64,000 bases of DNA from Luzula sylvatica (lineage: Eukaryota; Streptophyta; Magnoliopsida; Poales; Juncaceae), in the NCBI GenBank assembly GCA_946800325.1, contig OX326959.1, positions 37,190,908-37,254,907 on the forward strand, given 5' to 3'. This document shows, one piece after another, positions 1-8,699 of the stretch; position 1 is the first letter of the stretch; the number at the start of each line of letters is the position of its first letter. The notes beneath the pieces are model-generated. The model was not told the origin of the DNA. It saw only the letters and a program-made list of their open reading frames with translations, and ran no database searches. The position numbers and the translations under genes were made by a program.

Positions 1-300
1 CATAAAATTTCTGTCAAGAAATTCGGTTTTGACATCCATTTTGCCACATCACATAGTCATAATACGCGACCATGTCAAGCAGAATTTCGAGAATGTGAAA
101 GCATGGCAACATGCGAAAACGTTTCTTCATAGTCCGACTATGAAATTCTTGAAACTCTTCGCTACGAGCCTCGCTTTGCATATATGCGTATTCCTATCCG
201 TGTTGGTTCTCATCTTGAAAACCCATTGTCTTTTCACGGGTCTAACCCGGAAAGTAATGAAATCAAGTTCTAAACTTGATAATATTACACGGATCGAATC
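1..300 (-). pseudogene. Copia reverse transcriptase remnant (N-terminal part)
   Basis: The minus strand encodes recognisable start-of-RT blocks: WVFKM near 204-225, KARLVAK near 155-180, YYDYVMWQ near 47-64, and after a frameshift MDVKT near 27-45. In copia polymerases these correspond to the region from the conserved W-V-F-K segment to the first catalytic-aspartate block (M-D-V-K-T-A-F-L). The catalytic YVDD box would lie beyond the left edge. At least one frameshift separates the YYDYVMWQ and MDVKT blocks, so this is a dead copy. A plus-strand ORF over the same bases is only its shadow. Confidence 0.82.
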
Positions 301-700
301 TCAGAATTCATGACATCATGTCATGTGGAATCAACCTTTCATAGCATCCCTGTAGGATATCGAATCATCATATGATTTCGATCTATCATCATTAGCCAAG
401 GTAAATCCGTATTTACCGGCTTATGATATAGCCTACTTGATCTACAAATAATTCCTTTGTGTGTTCGACTCGTATTCATCAACGCTTGATGAAGTCGTGT
501 CAACATTCATCGGTACAATGTTCATTTTCAGATCTCGAACTCTTTCGAGATTTATTCTACTCCCACTAGCCCGCATAGAGATTAGCAACATCATGTTTCA
601 AACTTGTGCGCATCGAGTCCTCCTCCAAGAAGGCATCTCTTCGAGCCACGAAAATCTTATTTTCGTTGGAACGTTAGAACTAATACCCTTTAGTTTCCTT
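300..700 (-). pseudogene. Copia integrase C-terminus / RT linker remnant
   Basis: On the minus strand a fragment containing KIFVARRDAFLEED lies near 620-665. It resembles the copia integrase C-terminal block usually read as K-V-F-V-x-R-x-x-x-F-L-E. Farther left (about 340-420) are scattered pieces resembling the linker before RT, including a serine-rich stretch and a piece like SYRDAM. Several in-frame stops occur. The reading is by eye and the exact limits are soft. Confidence 0.6.
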
Positions 701-1300
701 AAGGATATATGTCATAAACGAACAATTTTCAGATTTGGGATTGAGTTTAACCGAAACAAATTTCGAAATATACTCACATCCACAAATCTGTACAAATGAC
801 AACTCCGGAACCATTCCGATCCATATCTAATATGGCGTCTTTTATACCGATTAGAAGGTTTATGGTCCATATCATATATGTAACCATTCATTAGTGCCAC
901 TGTCACAAGGGCGTATCCCCAAAACATTTTTGGGATATCCGTTTGACTTATCATTTATCGAACCATGTCCAACATGAGTTCAATTCCTCTTTTCGGACAC
1001 ATCTCAATGTTCCGAAATGAATATAATCGTAAAACGATTCCACAATCATGAATGATAATCAATACTTATAACTCAAATATCGCCTCTTCGATCCTATCGA
1101 AGTGCGTAGCTCAAATACTCGCCTTTTCGATCCTATCGAAAGGGCTTTGATTTTCTTGCTAAGTCGATTTTGTATTTTGTTTTTGAAACTCTTTGAACCT
1201 TTCAAAAAATCTCCGTTGCGGCACGCATTAAACAGATATTATCATATCTACTTTAATCATCCGTAAACGTAACAAAATACCGATAGCCTCCTCTTGCCTC
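700..1300 (-). pseudogene. Copia integrase core remnant
   Basis: The clearest block is MISQTDIPKMFWGYAL, starting at 954 on the minus strand. It matches the copia integrase segment M-x-S-Q-x-x-L-P-x-x-F-W-G-Y-A-L. Upstream on the same strand are KKIKAL (about 1138-1162), FKEFQ (about 1180) and a Y-F-V-T-F-like segment (about 1255-1290), all in the order found in the integrase catalytic core. Frameshifts and stops separate the blocks. The catalytic D-D-E residues cannot all be placed in one frame. Confidence 0.8.
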
Positions 1301-1443
1301 GGAATTTATCGGATCTTTTACATCTTAATGTAATTTCCAATAATTCGTTGAATCTTTCTCCAACCTTTGGAGAATGATGCCCTTTGTCGTCTTGCCTAAT
1401 AAATAAGTATCGCATTAAACAATCGAATCTAATTCAAATGATT

Positions 1444-1830
1444 CTAGCAATCCATCAGATGGAATCTAGATACACGTATCTCGTTTATATGGCCAAGATG
1501 GCAACGCCAAAAGAACCAATCAACTTCTAGGTTTAATCCTCCTCGGATTTCACCGTTCTTTGAGTCATTAGTTTGGACAACTCTTTGTCCGAACTTTCTG
1601 TTTGGAAAACTTTTTCCCAAAATAACCTTAAACATTTATTTTTTTCGATCCCGTCCTTTATTTACAAGGACATCCACGCATCTCAATGCATTGGATTCCT
1701 CGGATGTTCCGAGCATCTCCAATTCAAATTTAAATCGCATCTTATGCAATTTCGGGATCGACTTATCTATCGAATGCAAATGATATTCGGTCACGAAGAT
1801 CAAATCTCGTACCATCAACACATGAGTGTT
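1444..1830 (-). pseudogene. Copia GAG-pre-integrase / protease-region remnant
   Basis: A minus-strand piece containing CHLGHINE lies at about 1478-1507. It is the remnant of the GAG-pre-integrase zinc-binding motif (W-H-x-R-L-G-H-I-N) that precedes integrase in plant copia polyproteins. Between about 1560 and 1830 the minus strand is partly open but I cannot see the D-S-G protease active site. The region is probably decayed protease to integrase linker. Confidence 0.65.
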
Positions 1831-1988
1831 AATTAAAGACCCATAAGGTGTCTCAAAATTAACCTACTCTTTGAGCCGTATTGAACCTTTCAACACGCTC
1901 TATCTCTTGAAACTATTTCTTGAGATTTGCGTTTTTCTTTCATATATACTCGAATTCTCAAAGAAATTTTGAGAAATTTGCGTCTATA
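1831..1988 (-). pseudogene. Antisense copia, gag/protease junction remnant
   Basis: These bases lie between the protease-region remnant and the insertion point of the young element. They continue the old copia from the gag tail found at 10111-10300. Just left of the insertion point the minus strand reads a short basic piece (YRRKF) that would follow a CCHC knuckle. After that there are many stops and no domain I can name. Confidence 0.4.
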
Positions 1989-1993
1989 CATGC
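1989..1993. repeat. Target-site duplication, left copy
   Basis: CATGC immediately precedes the 5' LTR (TGTTGG...). The same five bases directly follow the 3' LTR at 10106-10110. Five base pairs is the usual copia target duplication length, and the perfect match fixes both element ends. Confidence 0.95.
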
Positions 1994-2332
1994 TGTTGGT
2001 TCAAATTTCCTGATAGTTTGATTATTTCAAAACACTGTCATTACTAATGTATACATCCAGAAATGTGCATGATAACATAGGTACGATACGAAGATGAAGG
2101 AGGATTTGTGAAGGAAGACTTCATTGGACTACATCAAGAATCAGGACATGAAGTCTCAACATAAACAAGAAAAGAAGAACACAAGGAAGGCCATTGGAAT
2201 ACATCAAGACTCAAGATGTTGAAGCCTTCCGTGAGTGGGATACGCCACAAATAAACCTTAGGTACAAACCTAGTAGAACTCAAGTAAAATCATATTCAAA
2301 ATAACAAAGAGTTCAGTCAACCAGGAAGTGCG

Positions 2333-2777
2333 TTCTGAACGAACTCAAAGTCCGTTCAGAACGGACTTGCTACATATCAAAACTTTAAAGCTTGATTAGA
2401 ACCAAACGTGTCACAGGGATGTGTGCGTTCGAACGAACAATCATGTCCGTTCGAACGGACAATTAGAATCCGTTCACCCACCTTCTGAGTGCGTTGAACG
2501 GACAATCCTTCCTGTGAACGGAAAACGTCACAGGGATGTGTGCGTTCGAACGACCACACATGTGCGTTCGAACGGACAACCTGGAATCCGTTCACCCACT
2601 TTTCAGTGCGTTGAACGAACTCTTGTTCCTGTGAACGCAAAATGCTATGTATAATTGAGTCCGTTACGCACGGACATTGTCCGTTCGAACGGACCCAAAA
2701 TGTACTTGCACGTTATTTTGAAACGGCTAGTGCAAACAACAAGTGTGTTCTGAACGGACTTTATGCGTTCGAACGCA
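2333..2777 (+). promoter_or_regulatory. Paired palindrome cluster in the U3 of the 5' LTR
   Basis: Inverted motifs centred on TTCGAA (or TTCTGAA, TTCAGAA) come in pairs. Centre motifs start at 2333/2355, 2428/2450, 2545/2567, a degenerate 2664 with 2684, and 2748/2768. Spacing inside the pairs is 20-22 bp. Perfect 16-bp palindromes GTCCGTTCGAACGGAC lie at 2445-2460 and 2679-2694. All lie upstream of the TATA box, which fits a promoter-proximal binding array. The factor is unknown. Palindromic LTR repeats are a known Sirevirus trait, but this core sequence and its fixed pairing are read directly from the DNA. Confidence 0.7.
2405..2640 (+). repeat. 117-bp tandem duplication inside the LTR
   Basis: Two adjacent diverged copies begin with CACAGGGATGTGTGCG, at 2412 and 2529 (period 117 bp). 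Each copy carries one palindrome pair followed by the half-sites ATCCGTTCACCCA and GTGCGTTGAACG. The same arrangement is in the 3' LTR (about 9111-9346). The shorter old LTR at 14834 seems to lack the duplicated block. Confidence 0.75.
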
Positions 2778-2809
2778 CTTCAAGTTTTCTGAAGGATTTC
2801 TATAGAGAG

Positions 2810-2817
2810 TATAAATA
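2810..2817 (+). promoter_or_regulatory. LTR TATA box
   Basis: TATAAATA sits just downstream of the palindrome cluster and is followed about 25-35 bp later by a CT-rich stretch suitable for a transcription start. The identical motif in the same context occurs at 9516-9523 in the 3' LTR and at 15238-15245 in the older related LTR, which supports function. Confidence 0.75.
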
Positions 2818-3401
2818 GAATCCTTCATGGGTCTCTCTCTCCCACCCTTCATTTTCAAACATTTAAAACCTAAAAAGAGAGAAACCCTAAGCTGTGATTA
2901 TCTATATCCATTGATAGCTTGAGAAACCTCTTTAGATCGTTGATCTACTTTCGATATTCTCCACTAATCGTATCCCACTCACGTGACCGATCACGTTGTA
3001 GCTCGATTAGTGAAAAAGTGTAATAGGCTAGTGCAACAAATTGTAAATAGCCTAAGCTATAGATCGATAGAAGCGTGTAAATCGATCTAGGCAAATCCTT
3101 GTAATCGAGTTGAGTTAGAAGTCAATCGAAAGCCAAAAAGAGGCACAAGGCATTCCCGGAGACGTAGGTACTCGCAAATAATTGAGTCGGTCAATTAAGC
3201 GAGTAAAGGGTGAGTTAAAGCTACAAAGCAACCACCTACCGAACTTCGTAAACAAACATCTTGTGTCAAAGTGTTTGTACGGTATCATCTTTATCATCTA
3301 AATTATTATTTATTCCGCACCGTAAATTAGGTTTAAATCTAAACTAAGTGTAAGTTAGATTGCCAAATTTACCCCCCTCTAGGTTAGAATTGAACAACAA
3401 T

Positions 3402-3413
3402 TGGTATCAGAGC
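3402..3413 (+). other. Primer binding site for initiator Met-tRNA
   Basis: TGGTATCAGAGC starts two bases after the 5' LTR end. It is the standard plant LTR-retrotransposon primer site, complementary to the 3' end of initiator methionine tRNA. It primes minus-strand DNA synthesis. Its intactness agrees with recent mobility. Confidence 0.95.
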
Positions 3414-3466
3414 AAGGTACTAACCATCTCTTTGAGTAGTAGGGATAACTTGTACTTAACGATCAA

Positions 3467-5821
3467 ATGGCCGAAATTAATCCTATTGTACAAAACTCAT
3501 CGATAAATCCGATAAATACCGTACCCAAATCAAATATATCAAACTCACGTGAATTAGATGGAACCAATTGGAGTTCTTGGAAGAAATGCATGCTAAATAC
3601 ATTCGCTCTCCAAGGACTTGACAAGGTAGTGTTACGAGGCTTTGTCTTGGCCCAAGAGGTTGACACGGACGGAAATGTAACCTACCCTGATCAAACTAGG
3701 GAAGATAGAACTAATGACATTTACGCTCAAAACTTAATACTGAACAACGTAATTAGTTCTATCGGATCGCTATTTGATCATTGTGAAAACTCATATGAAA
3801 TGTGGCGTATGCTCAATGAGAGATACCAGGGTACATCTCAAATGAGAAGAACTAATATCATCGGACTTGAACAAGAATTCAACAATCTTCGTATGATTGA
3901 GGGAGAGTCCGTTGATAAAATCTGGGCAAAAATCAATGTACTAAAAACCCGATATGCCACCCAAAATGCACCTCTTACTGATGATAGAATTATTGCTAGA
4001 TTGCTTCAATCTATGCCCCGTAGTTGGGAATCTTTACGTGTAGCTTTAGGTACAGCGGTAGCTTCACAAGACCTCACGCCTGAAGAATTGGTAAGTCAAT
4101 TCCGAAATTTCGAGATTCGACTTAAGCAACTCGATGAAGAACAAGGAATCTACATACCCTCTCCTCACTCCAAAACCGTAGCTTTGCCCGCCTTGAATGC
4201 AAGCAATGACGACAATGAAATGGATGATCTCACGTTGCGACTCCTAGAGTGGCAAAGGGACGAGAAGCGATTCAACGAGAATCGGAAACAAAAGGGACTA
4301 AAGCTCCATTGCTTTTGGTGCAAGAAAATTGGACACATGATGGAGTCATGTTGGACTCTCCATCCGGAAAATTCGAGGTGGATCAAAAAGGATGAGGACC
4401 ACAAGGATCGGGAAAGGCGAGAGCCCCGATACGAAAGAAGATACGAGGACAAGGGGCGAGAAAATCGTCAAAACTACAAAGGTAAAGAAATCAATAAGAA
4501 AAAGGCATATAAAGCTAACGTCGATTGTAGGTGGGGAGAAACGGACGGATCAAGCTCATCATCCGACACGGATGGTCCGTCAAGTCGACACACCGCAAAC
4601 CTTGCACTCATGGTAAGGATAGATCCTCCACTAATGAACGCAGTGGAAGCGGCCATCAAATCTCTTCGTATTGAACGAGGTCTAACTACTACACATCACA
4701 CGCCCATGGTTGTGGACTCGGAACCATCTACTCCCAATACCAGCTCAACACATGACAAATGTCATGAGGTACGTACATACTCTCTGCTTGACATAGAATC
4801 AATACATAAATCTAAATTTTCTCCCGCATTCGAACTAGAACTCGAATCTTGTGACGAGTTTCTTAGAGATGAAGGGAACTCTCAACTAAATGAGGGTAAA
4901 CTTGAGAGCCCAACACAAGCTCTCGAGGATAAGGTAGCCTCTCTTGAGCTATCCATTTTGGCATATAAAACTCAAATAAATGAATTTAAAGGTTTTTCAA
5001 AGTGTGAGTGTCAAACCATAAAAGGTGAGATTTCTCATCTAAAAGTCGAAATTCAAATTCTTAAAGTTGAAAATGAATCCCTGAAGAAGGCTTGTGCAAA
5101 CATTGCATTAAGTCCTCCTTCATTGGATGATGTTTTAAGATCGTCATTGATAGGACAAAAGCCAAATGACAAATCCGGTTTAGGATATAAGAAAAATAAC
5201 GGTAATAAACCCGATTTTTCAATATCTCAAAATCAAAAATCTAAATGGGAAAACAATAAAGTAAGTAGTCATGGAAATGCTTTCATGTACCATGACTACA
5301 ACAAAGGTAAATATGCTAAAAATGAACAACCTAAACGTGTCAATAATAATTATAGGAAAAATCATTGTACACAAAATTCACAACCTAGACATACTAATTT
5401 GGGAAGAACCGATTGTTTGTTCAAAAGGGGACCAAATGGGTATTTCTATGAAGTGACAAACTACACCGAAGCTTCATATCAACAAGGGCCTCCCAAACAT
5501 TTCACCAACACACGTAAACAATTTAAACAAAATAATTTTAAGCAAAATAAATTGAAATCAAATAACCTTTATCAAATGCCAAAATCGATAACTTCTAAGA
5601 GAAGTAATCCGAATCAACTCTCGGACTATTTTGTGAAGAGTACCTCACCCACAAATAAGCCCACCGTAGCATTGTGTAACTATTGTTGCAAAATTGGTCA
5701 TGTCTCAACAAGTTGTGATCTTCGCAATCCAAAATTAACGTCAAACTCAATATGGATGCGTAAAGATCGTCACTCGATGGGTCCCTCTACGTCTTTCGGT
5801 ATAGGACCTCCTAGGGCTTAA
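3467..5821 (+). CDS. gag: Retrotransposon Gag polyprotein (784 aa), two zinc knuckles
   Basis: This is the structural capsid/nucleocapsid protein of the element. It packages genomic RNA into cytoplasmic virus-like particles. Residues about 30-230 show the plant copia capsid pattern (N-W-S-S-W-K, an M-W-x-x-L block, and R-L-L-Q-S-M-P), as in the UBN2/Retrotran_gag_2 families. A CCHC knuckle uses C282, C285, H290 and C295 and is followed by a long basic stretch. A charged heptad-rich segment at about 485-545 is likely coiled coil. A second CCHC knuckle uses C737, C740, H745 and C750. The ATG lies 54 bases after the primer site in an open 784-codon frame. The protein stops soon after the second knuckle, about where an autonomous relative would continue into protease, so pol appears to have been lost here. 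Long Gag with a C-terminal extension is typical of Sireviruses. Confidence 0.93.
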   Translation: MAEINPIVQNSSINPINTVPKSNISNSRELDGTNWSSWKKCMLNTFALQGLDKVVLRGFVLAQEVDTDGNVTYPDQTREDRTNDIYAQNLILNNVISSIGSLFDHCENSYEMWRMLNERYQGTSQMRRTNIIGLEQEFNNLRMIEGESVDKIWAKINVLKTRYATQNAPLTDDRIIARLLQSMPRSWESLRVALGTAVASQDLTPEELVSQFRNFEIRLKQLDEEQGIYIPSPHSKTVALPALNASNDDNEMDDLTLRLLEWQRDEKRFNENRKQKGLKLHCFWCKKIGHMMESCWTLHPENSRWIKKDEDHKDRERREPRYERRYEDKGRENRQNYKGKEINKKKAYKANVDCRWGETDGSSSSSDTDGPSSRHTANLALMVRIDPPLMNAVEAAIKSLRIERGLTTTHHTPMVVDSEPSTPNTSSTHDKCHEVRTYSLLDIESIHKSKFSPAFELELESCDEFLRDEGNSQLNEGKLESPTQALEDKVASLELSILAYKTQINEFKGFSKCECQTIKGEISHLKVEIQILKVENESLKKACANIALSPPSLDDVLRSSLIGQKPNDKSGLGYKKNNGNKPDFSISQNQKSKWENNKVSSHGNAFMYHDYNKGKYAKNEQPKRVNNNYRKNHCTQNSQPRHTNLGRTDCLFKRGPNGYFYEVTNYTEASYQQGPPKHFTNTRKQFKQNNFKQNKLKSNNLYQMPKSITSKRSNPNQLSDYFVKSTSPTNKPTVALCNYCCKIGHVSTSCDLRNPKLTSNSIWMRKDRHSMGPSTSFGIGPPRA

Positions 5822-5889
5822 GCCCTAACTTGAAAAACTATACTCCTTAGTATCCCACACCTTAAGCCAAATATGTAAGGAGAGTATAG
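5812..5889 (+). other. Palindrome over the gag stop codon and following stem-loop
   Basis: A perfect 16-bp palindrome, TAGGGCTTAAGCCCTA (5812-5827), contains the gag TAA. It is followed by an inverted repeat: CTATACTCCTTA at 5838-5849 pairs with TAAGGAGAGTATAG at 5876-5889 with a two-base bulge. Such a structure after a stop could affect termination or RNA dimerisation, or the palindrome may mark the join left by loss of pol. No function is shown. Confidence 0.5.
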
Positions 5890-6750
5890 GAAATGGGCTA
5901 AATTAAATTCTAGTCAAATTGGTCGAATCTCATGTAACTACCTCACAAGTGTTAATAGAGGATTACATTAGAACACTTGTCTCGGTAAATAAATCACGAA
6001 TTCAGTCCAGTGATCACATCTCAGGAACCAGTCCGTTCGAACGAAAAACATGTGCGTTCGGAACGGACAAATGAAGTCACCAAATACCCTCTTAACAGTC
6101 TCAAGTCCGGTCGAACGGACTAAAATGCGTTCGAAACGGACAACTGGACTATAAGATCCAAAGTCACAGTTAAATTATGGCGCCATCCAATTTTCCTACC
6201 AGGATCAAGTGCGTTCGAACGTACAACTGAATGCGTTCCGAACGGAAAAATGAATTATAGGATTATGGCGCCGGATCATCCTTTGGCGCCGACTCTTAGT
6301 GTCAACAGTGTTAAGTGCGTTCGAACGAACAACTACTGCGTTCGAACGCACATGCCTCATTCAACGAACCTACTTCAAACCCTTACACTCGCACCGTTCC
6401 ATATTCTGGCGCCTCTTCTCTGTTGTGTGAGCGTTCGAACGCACATAGGAGTCCGTTCGAACGGACTTAACAACTTCCCCGATACAACTTAAAATCCCAA
6501 AATAGCGCCTTTTCTCAGACATAAATGCGTTCAAACGCACATAGAAGTGCGTTCGAGCGGATTCGTCGTAATAACTCTTCATCCACATGCAACCGACTGA
6601 CTTCAATGGATGTGATGGTTCCTTTTCCCTTACGACGTGACTTGAAGGGACACAATTTCATCAGTTACTTAGCCCCCATTCATTCTCTTTCCTTGTATCT
6701 CTTCCAAAACTCTCTCTCTCTCAGAAAAACTAAAATCTTCAACGATAGCC
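5822..6750 (+). other. Non-coding spacer where pol is missing, with five palindrome pairs
   Basis: No coding frame is supportable here. The stretch holds five or six palindrome pairs of the LTR type: centre motifs start at 6036/6057, 6110/6130, 6214/6236, 6320/6341, 6434/6456 and 6530/6552, spaced 20-22 bp. The last about 90 bases before ORF2 are pyrimidine-rich (CTCTCTCTCTCTCAG) and look like a plant 5' leader. An internal promoter for ORF2 is possible, but no clear TATA box is visible. Short ORFs here are made of the palindromes. Confidence 0.7.
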
Positions 6751-7830
6751 ATGGACGCCTCAAACTCGAGATCGAAAGCCAAGGGCATGGGGAAGAAGAT
6801 AGTGGGCGAGAGTTCGAACGCTCGACGAAGAATGAAGCAAGCGGCCAAGAAGCCTACTCTTGAAGAACGCATTCAAAGTGAATACGATTTCTCTGACCCA
6901 AACAACGAGCATCTGTTTCGAACTCCGGAGGCTGGTATTCTTTTCCATGAATGGGTATCCAAGAGACCAATTGCTCCATGCTACTACTACGATTTTCCGC
7001 CAAACATACATCACCTCCTCGACAAAGTCGAGGAAATCGAACGTCAATGGGGATTCGCGAATTTAGCATGCCTAAACGTCAAATCGTATGATGTAATCAC
7101 GCGACTATTTTACGCAAACGCTAAATTCCACCATGACGAAGAAAAGGTAACGTCATACATCCTCGGTGAAGATGTCGAAATCTCTATCAAAAACTTGAGT
7201 GTTCTGCTCGGACTCAGGGACGACGGAGAGAAAATATACGACACTCGCAAGGCAAGACTCGAAGCTGCCATCACGGGTATCAGACCTGGGCAAGGGGCAT
7301 CTCACTTGGCCGCCCATGAACAGTTTATATGGGCCATCGGTAATAACATTCTCACTCCCTCAGAAAAATTTAAGATAAATCTCGAACATCGGGATATTAT
7401 ACTTTTGCATCGCATGTGGTACAAGGATCAACTACCCATCCACGTGCCCTTTCTCATCACAAGCCACATGGAAAGTGTAATGAGTCATAAGAACGCGTCC
7501 TTACCATACGGAACTTTGATTGCCCGTATGTTGGAACTTCAAGGGATCGAGATACCATTGAGCGATTGGGATTTTCGACCGAAATCACCAATCAACCTCG
7601 CATCCGATGCAAACCTCCGACGTTTTGGATATCGGTATTCGTCAAGCATCCTCGGATGGATTATTGACTCCGCAAAGGATGCGGTGGCGTATCACCTTCC
7701 CCGCGATCCTACCCGGTGGACGAAGGGTAACACCTTGGACGAGGAAGAGGACAACGTCGACCCAGCCAATACCGATGAAAGCGGTGAAGAACCGGCTCCC
7801 AAACGAAAGAGGAATGTGGGGAGGGGGTAA
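6751..7830 (+). CDS. ORF2: plant transposon / Sirevirus envelope-like protein (359 aa)
   Basis: The ATG is in a good plant context (AGCCATGGAC). The N-terminus is basic (ARRRMKQAAKK near residue 25). The body matches the family annotated as putative plant transposon protein or envelope-like protein in plant LTR elements: an F-Y-A-N-A block near 125, an I-S-I-K-N-L-S-V-L-L-G-L block near 150, an H-R-M-W block near 220, and the hallmark L-P-Y-G-T-L-I-A-R near 250. The C-terminus is acidic and then basic (PKRKRN), a possible nuclear signal. No signal peptide or clear membrane segment is seen, so a true envelope role is doubtful. The molecular function of the family is not established. It sits between gag and the 3' LTR, where pol and env-like genes lie in autonomous elements. 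The frame continues past its TAA to 8079, so this may be the truncated front of a 442-residue protein. Confidence 0.75.
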   Translation: MDASNSRSKAKGMGKKIVGESSNARRRMKQAAKKPTLEERIQSEYDFSDPNNEHLFRTPEAGILFHEWVSKRPIAPCYYYDFPPNIHHLLDKVEEIERQWGFANLACLNVKSYDVITRLFYANAKFHHDEEKVTSYILGEDVEISIKNLSVLLGLRDDGEKIYDTRKARLEAAITGIRPGQGASHLAAHEQFIWAIGNNILTPSEKFKINLEHRDIILLHRMWYKDQLPIHVPFLITSHMESVMSHKNASLPYGTLIARMLELQGIEIPLSDWDFRPKSPINLASDANLRRFGYRYSSSILGWIIDSAKDAVAYHLPRDPTRWTKGNTLDEEEDNVDPANTDESGEEPAPKRKRNVGRG

Positions 7831-8079
7831 TCCTCAAATGCCCAAACGGAACGGGATGATAAGAGGTTTGCCTATGTGAAGGAGATGCTCGACGAAATGG
7901 ATGAGCGCATGGAACGACACGGAAGAGCAATGCATGATGCGTTTCGTGTATTTGAAGCACGGATGCTTGAGAACGTGGATCGACAATTTGCCGATCTTTA
8001 CGTTCATCTTGAGAACCGGTTCGGAACGCAACATGAATCTCAGGAGCAAGCTCCACCTTCTACCCACCGTCCATCTTAA
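7831..8079 (+). pseudogene. In-frame continuation of ORF2 after a TAA stop
   Basis: The frame of ORF2 stays open for 82 more codons after the TAA at 7828-7830 and ends at 8079. It encodes a charged helical stretch (EMLDEMDERMER and onward) predicted to be coiled coil. The simplest reading is a recent nonsense change splitting one ORF of about 442 residues. A short protein from an internal ATG (7876), readthrough, or splicing around the GGGTAATCC context cannot be excluded. Confidence 0.65.
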
Positions 8080-8699
8080 ATACCTAACCCGAGCCAAATG
8101 AATTGTGATCACCCTTGATTGTAGTGTGTTGTGTCGTATTATGTTATGTTATGTCTAAGTCTTGAGTATACATGAGAGTATGTGAGAACTTATCCAAACT
8201 TTGATGTGTGTCGGTATGATTGAACAATTAGGTCAATTGAATAATTATGTTTGATGAATAATTATGGTAGTATGTCAGTAGCATAAACTTGTGCATTTCT
8301 TTTATTATCCTATTTTGGTTTAGTGTTCATGCACTCTTCAGTATAAATTCTGTGAAATGCCTATCAGTTCAGATGCAAGTGCGTTCGAACGCATCACTTT
8401 TTCCGTTCGGAACGCACACAAACACAAAAATTGTTTTATTTTCCTTAAATCTGCTAAATTTGAAAAGATTGTCATCATTCAAAACAAAAGAATGTGATCA
8501 TATTTACGAGCTCATACATTCATCAATTCATTCTTTGAGGGGGAGCTCGCATTTAGGGGGAGCCTTCCGTTGATGAAGTCTCCTTGGCCCTTTTGATCTC
8601 TTTCAAAATGGGGGAGAAACGATCGTACGGAAAGTTCTCAACTAAATGGTGAAACTCTCCAAACCGACAGTGTTTTGAAATTAATCAAAAGGGGGAGTT
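8080..8699 (+). other. 3' non-coding region with repeated purine tracts
   Basis: No gene is seen. One palindrome pair lies at 8384/8406. The last about 170 bases contain four GGGGGAG tracts (8537-8545, 8555-8562, 8610-8619, 8687-8697). The segment from about 8500 to 8699 is clearly homologous to 14640-14833 in front of the older LTR, with the tracts in the same order, so it is conserved between the two elements. Confidence 0.8.

Larger units (their letters stand above)
1..1993 (-). mobile_element. Old antisense Ty1/copia element, pol-side half
   Basis: This is the downstream half of a decayed copia retrotransposon on the minus strand, cut at the left by the window edge and at the right by the young element inserted at 1994. 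Reading right to left it gives a gag tail, a GAG-pre-integrase motif, integrase, the integrase-RT linker and the start of reverse transcriptase. This is the copia order (INT before RT), not the gypsy order. Stops and frameshifts break every domain, so nothing here can be translated as one protein. Its other half resumes at 10111 after one copy of the CATGC target duplication. The lineage within copia was not determined. Confidence 0.85.
1994..3399 (+). repeat. 5' LTR of the young element
   Basis: The LTR is 1406 bp, begins TGTTGGTTCAAATTT and ends GAATTGAACAACA. It is the same length as the copy at 8700-10105, with about 9 single-base differences. It carries a TATA box (2810-2817), a cluster of TTCGAA palindromes upstream of it, and a 117-bp internal tandem duplication. 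Short ORFs inside it are by-products of the palindromic repeats and not genes. Confidence 0.95.

Noticed and set aside
29..313. 94-codon plus-strand ORF
   Set aside because: It is the shadow of the antisense reverse transcriptase remnant.
2377..2654. Short ORFs rich in VRTN/VRSN in both strands of the LTR
   Set aside because: They come from translating the TTCGAA palindromes. The same kind of ORF appears at 9083-9360 and 6250-6606 wherever the palindromes are.
2333..2777. Heat-shock elements
   Set aside because: The TTCGAA cores lack the two-base gap of the nTTCnnGAAn heat-shock pattern, and the conserved outer arms are not explained by it.
6751..7830. ORF2 as a captured host gene
   Set aside because: Its blocks, notably LPYGTLIAR, match a family widely found within plant retrotransposons, so a transposon origin is simpler. 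No introns or host flanks were seen.
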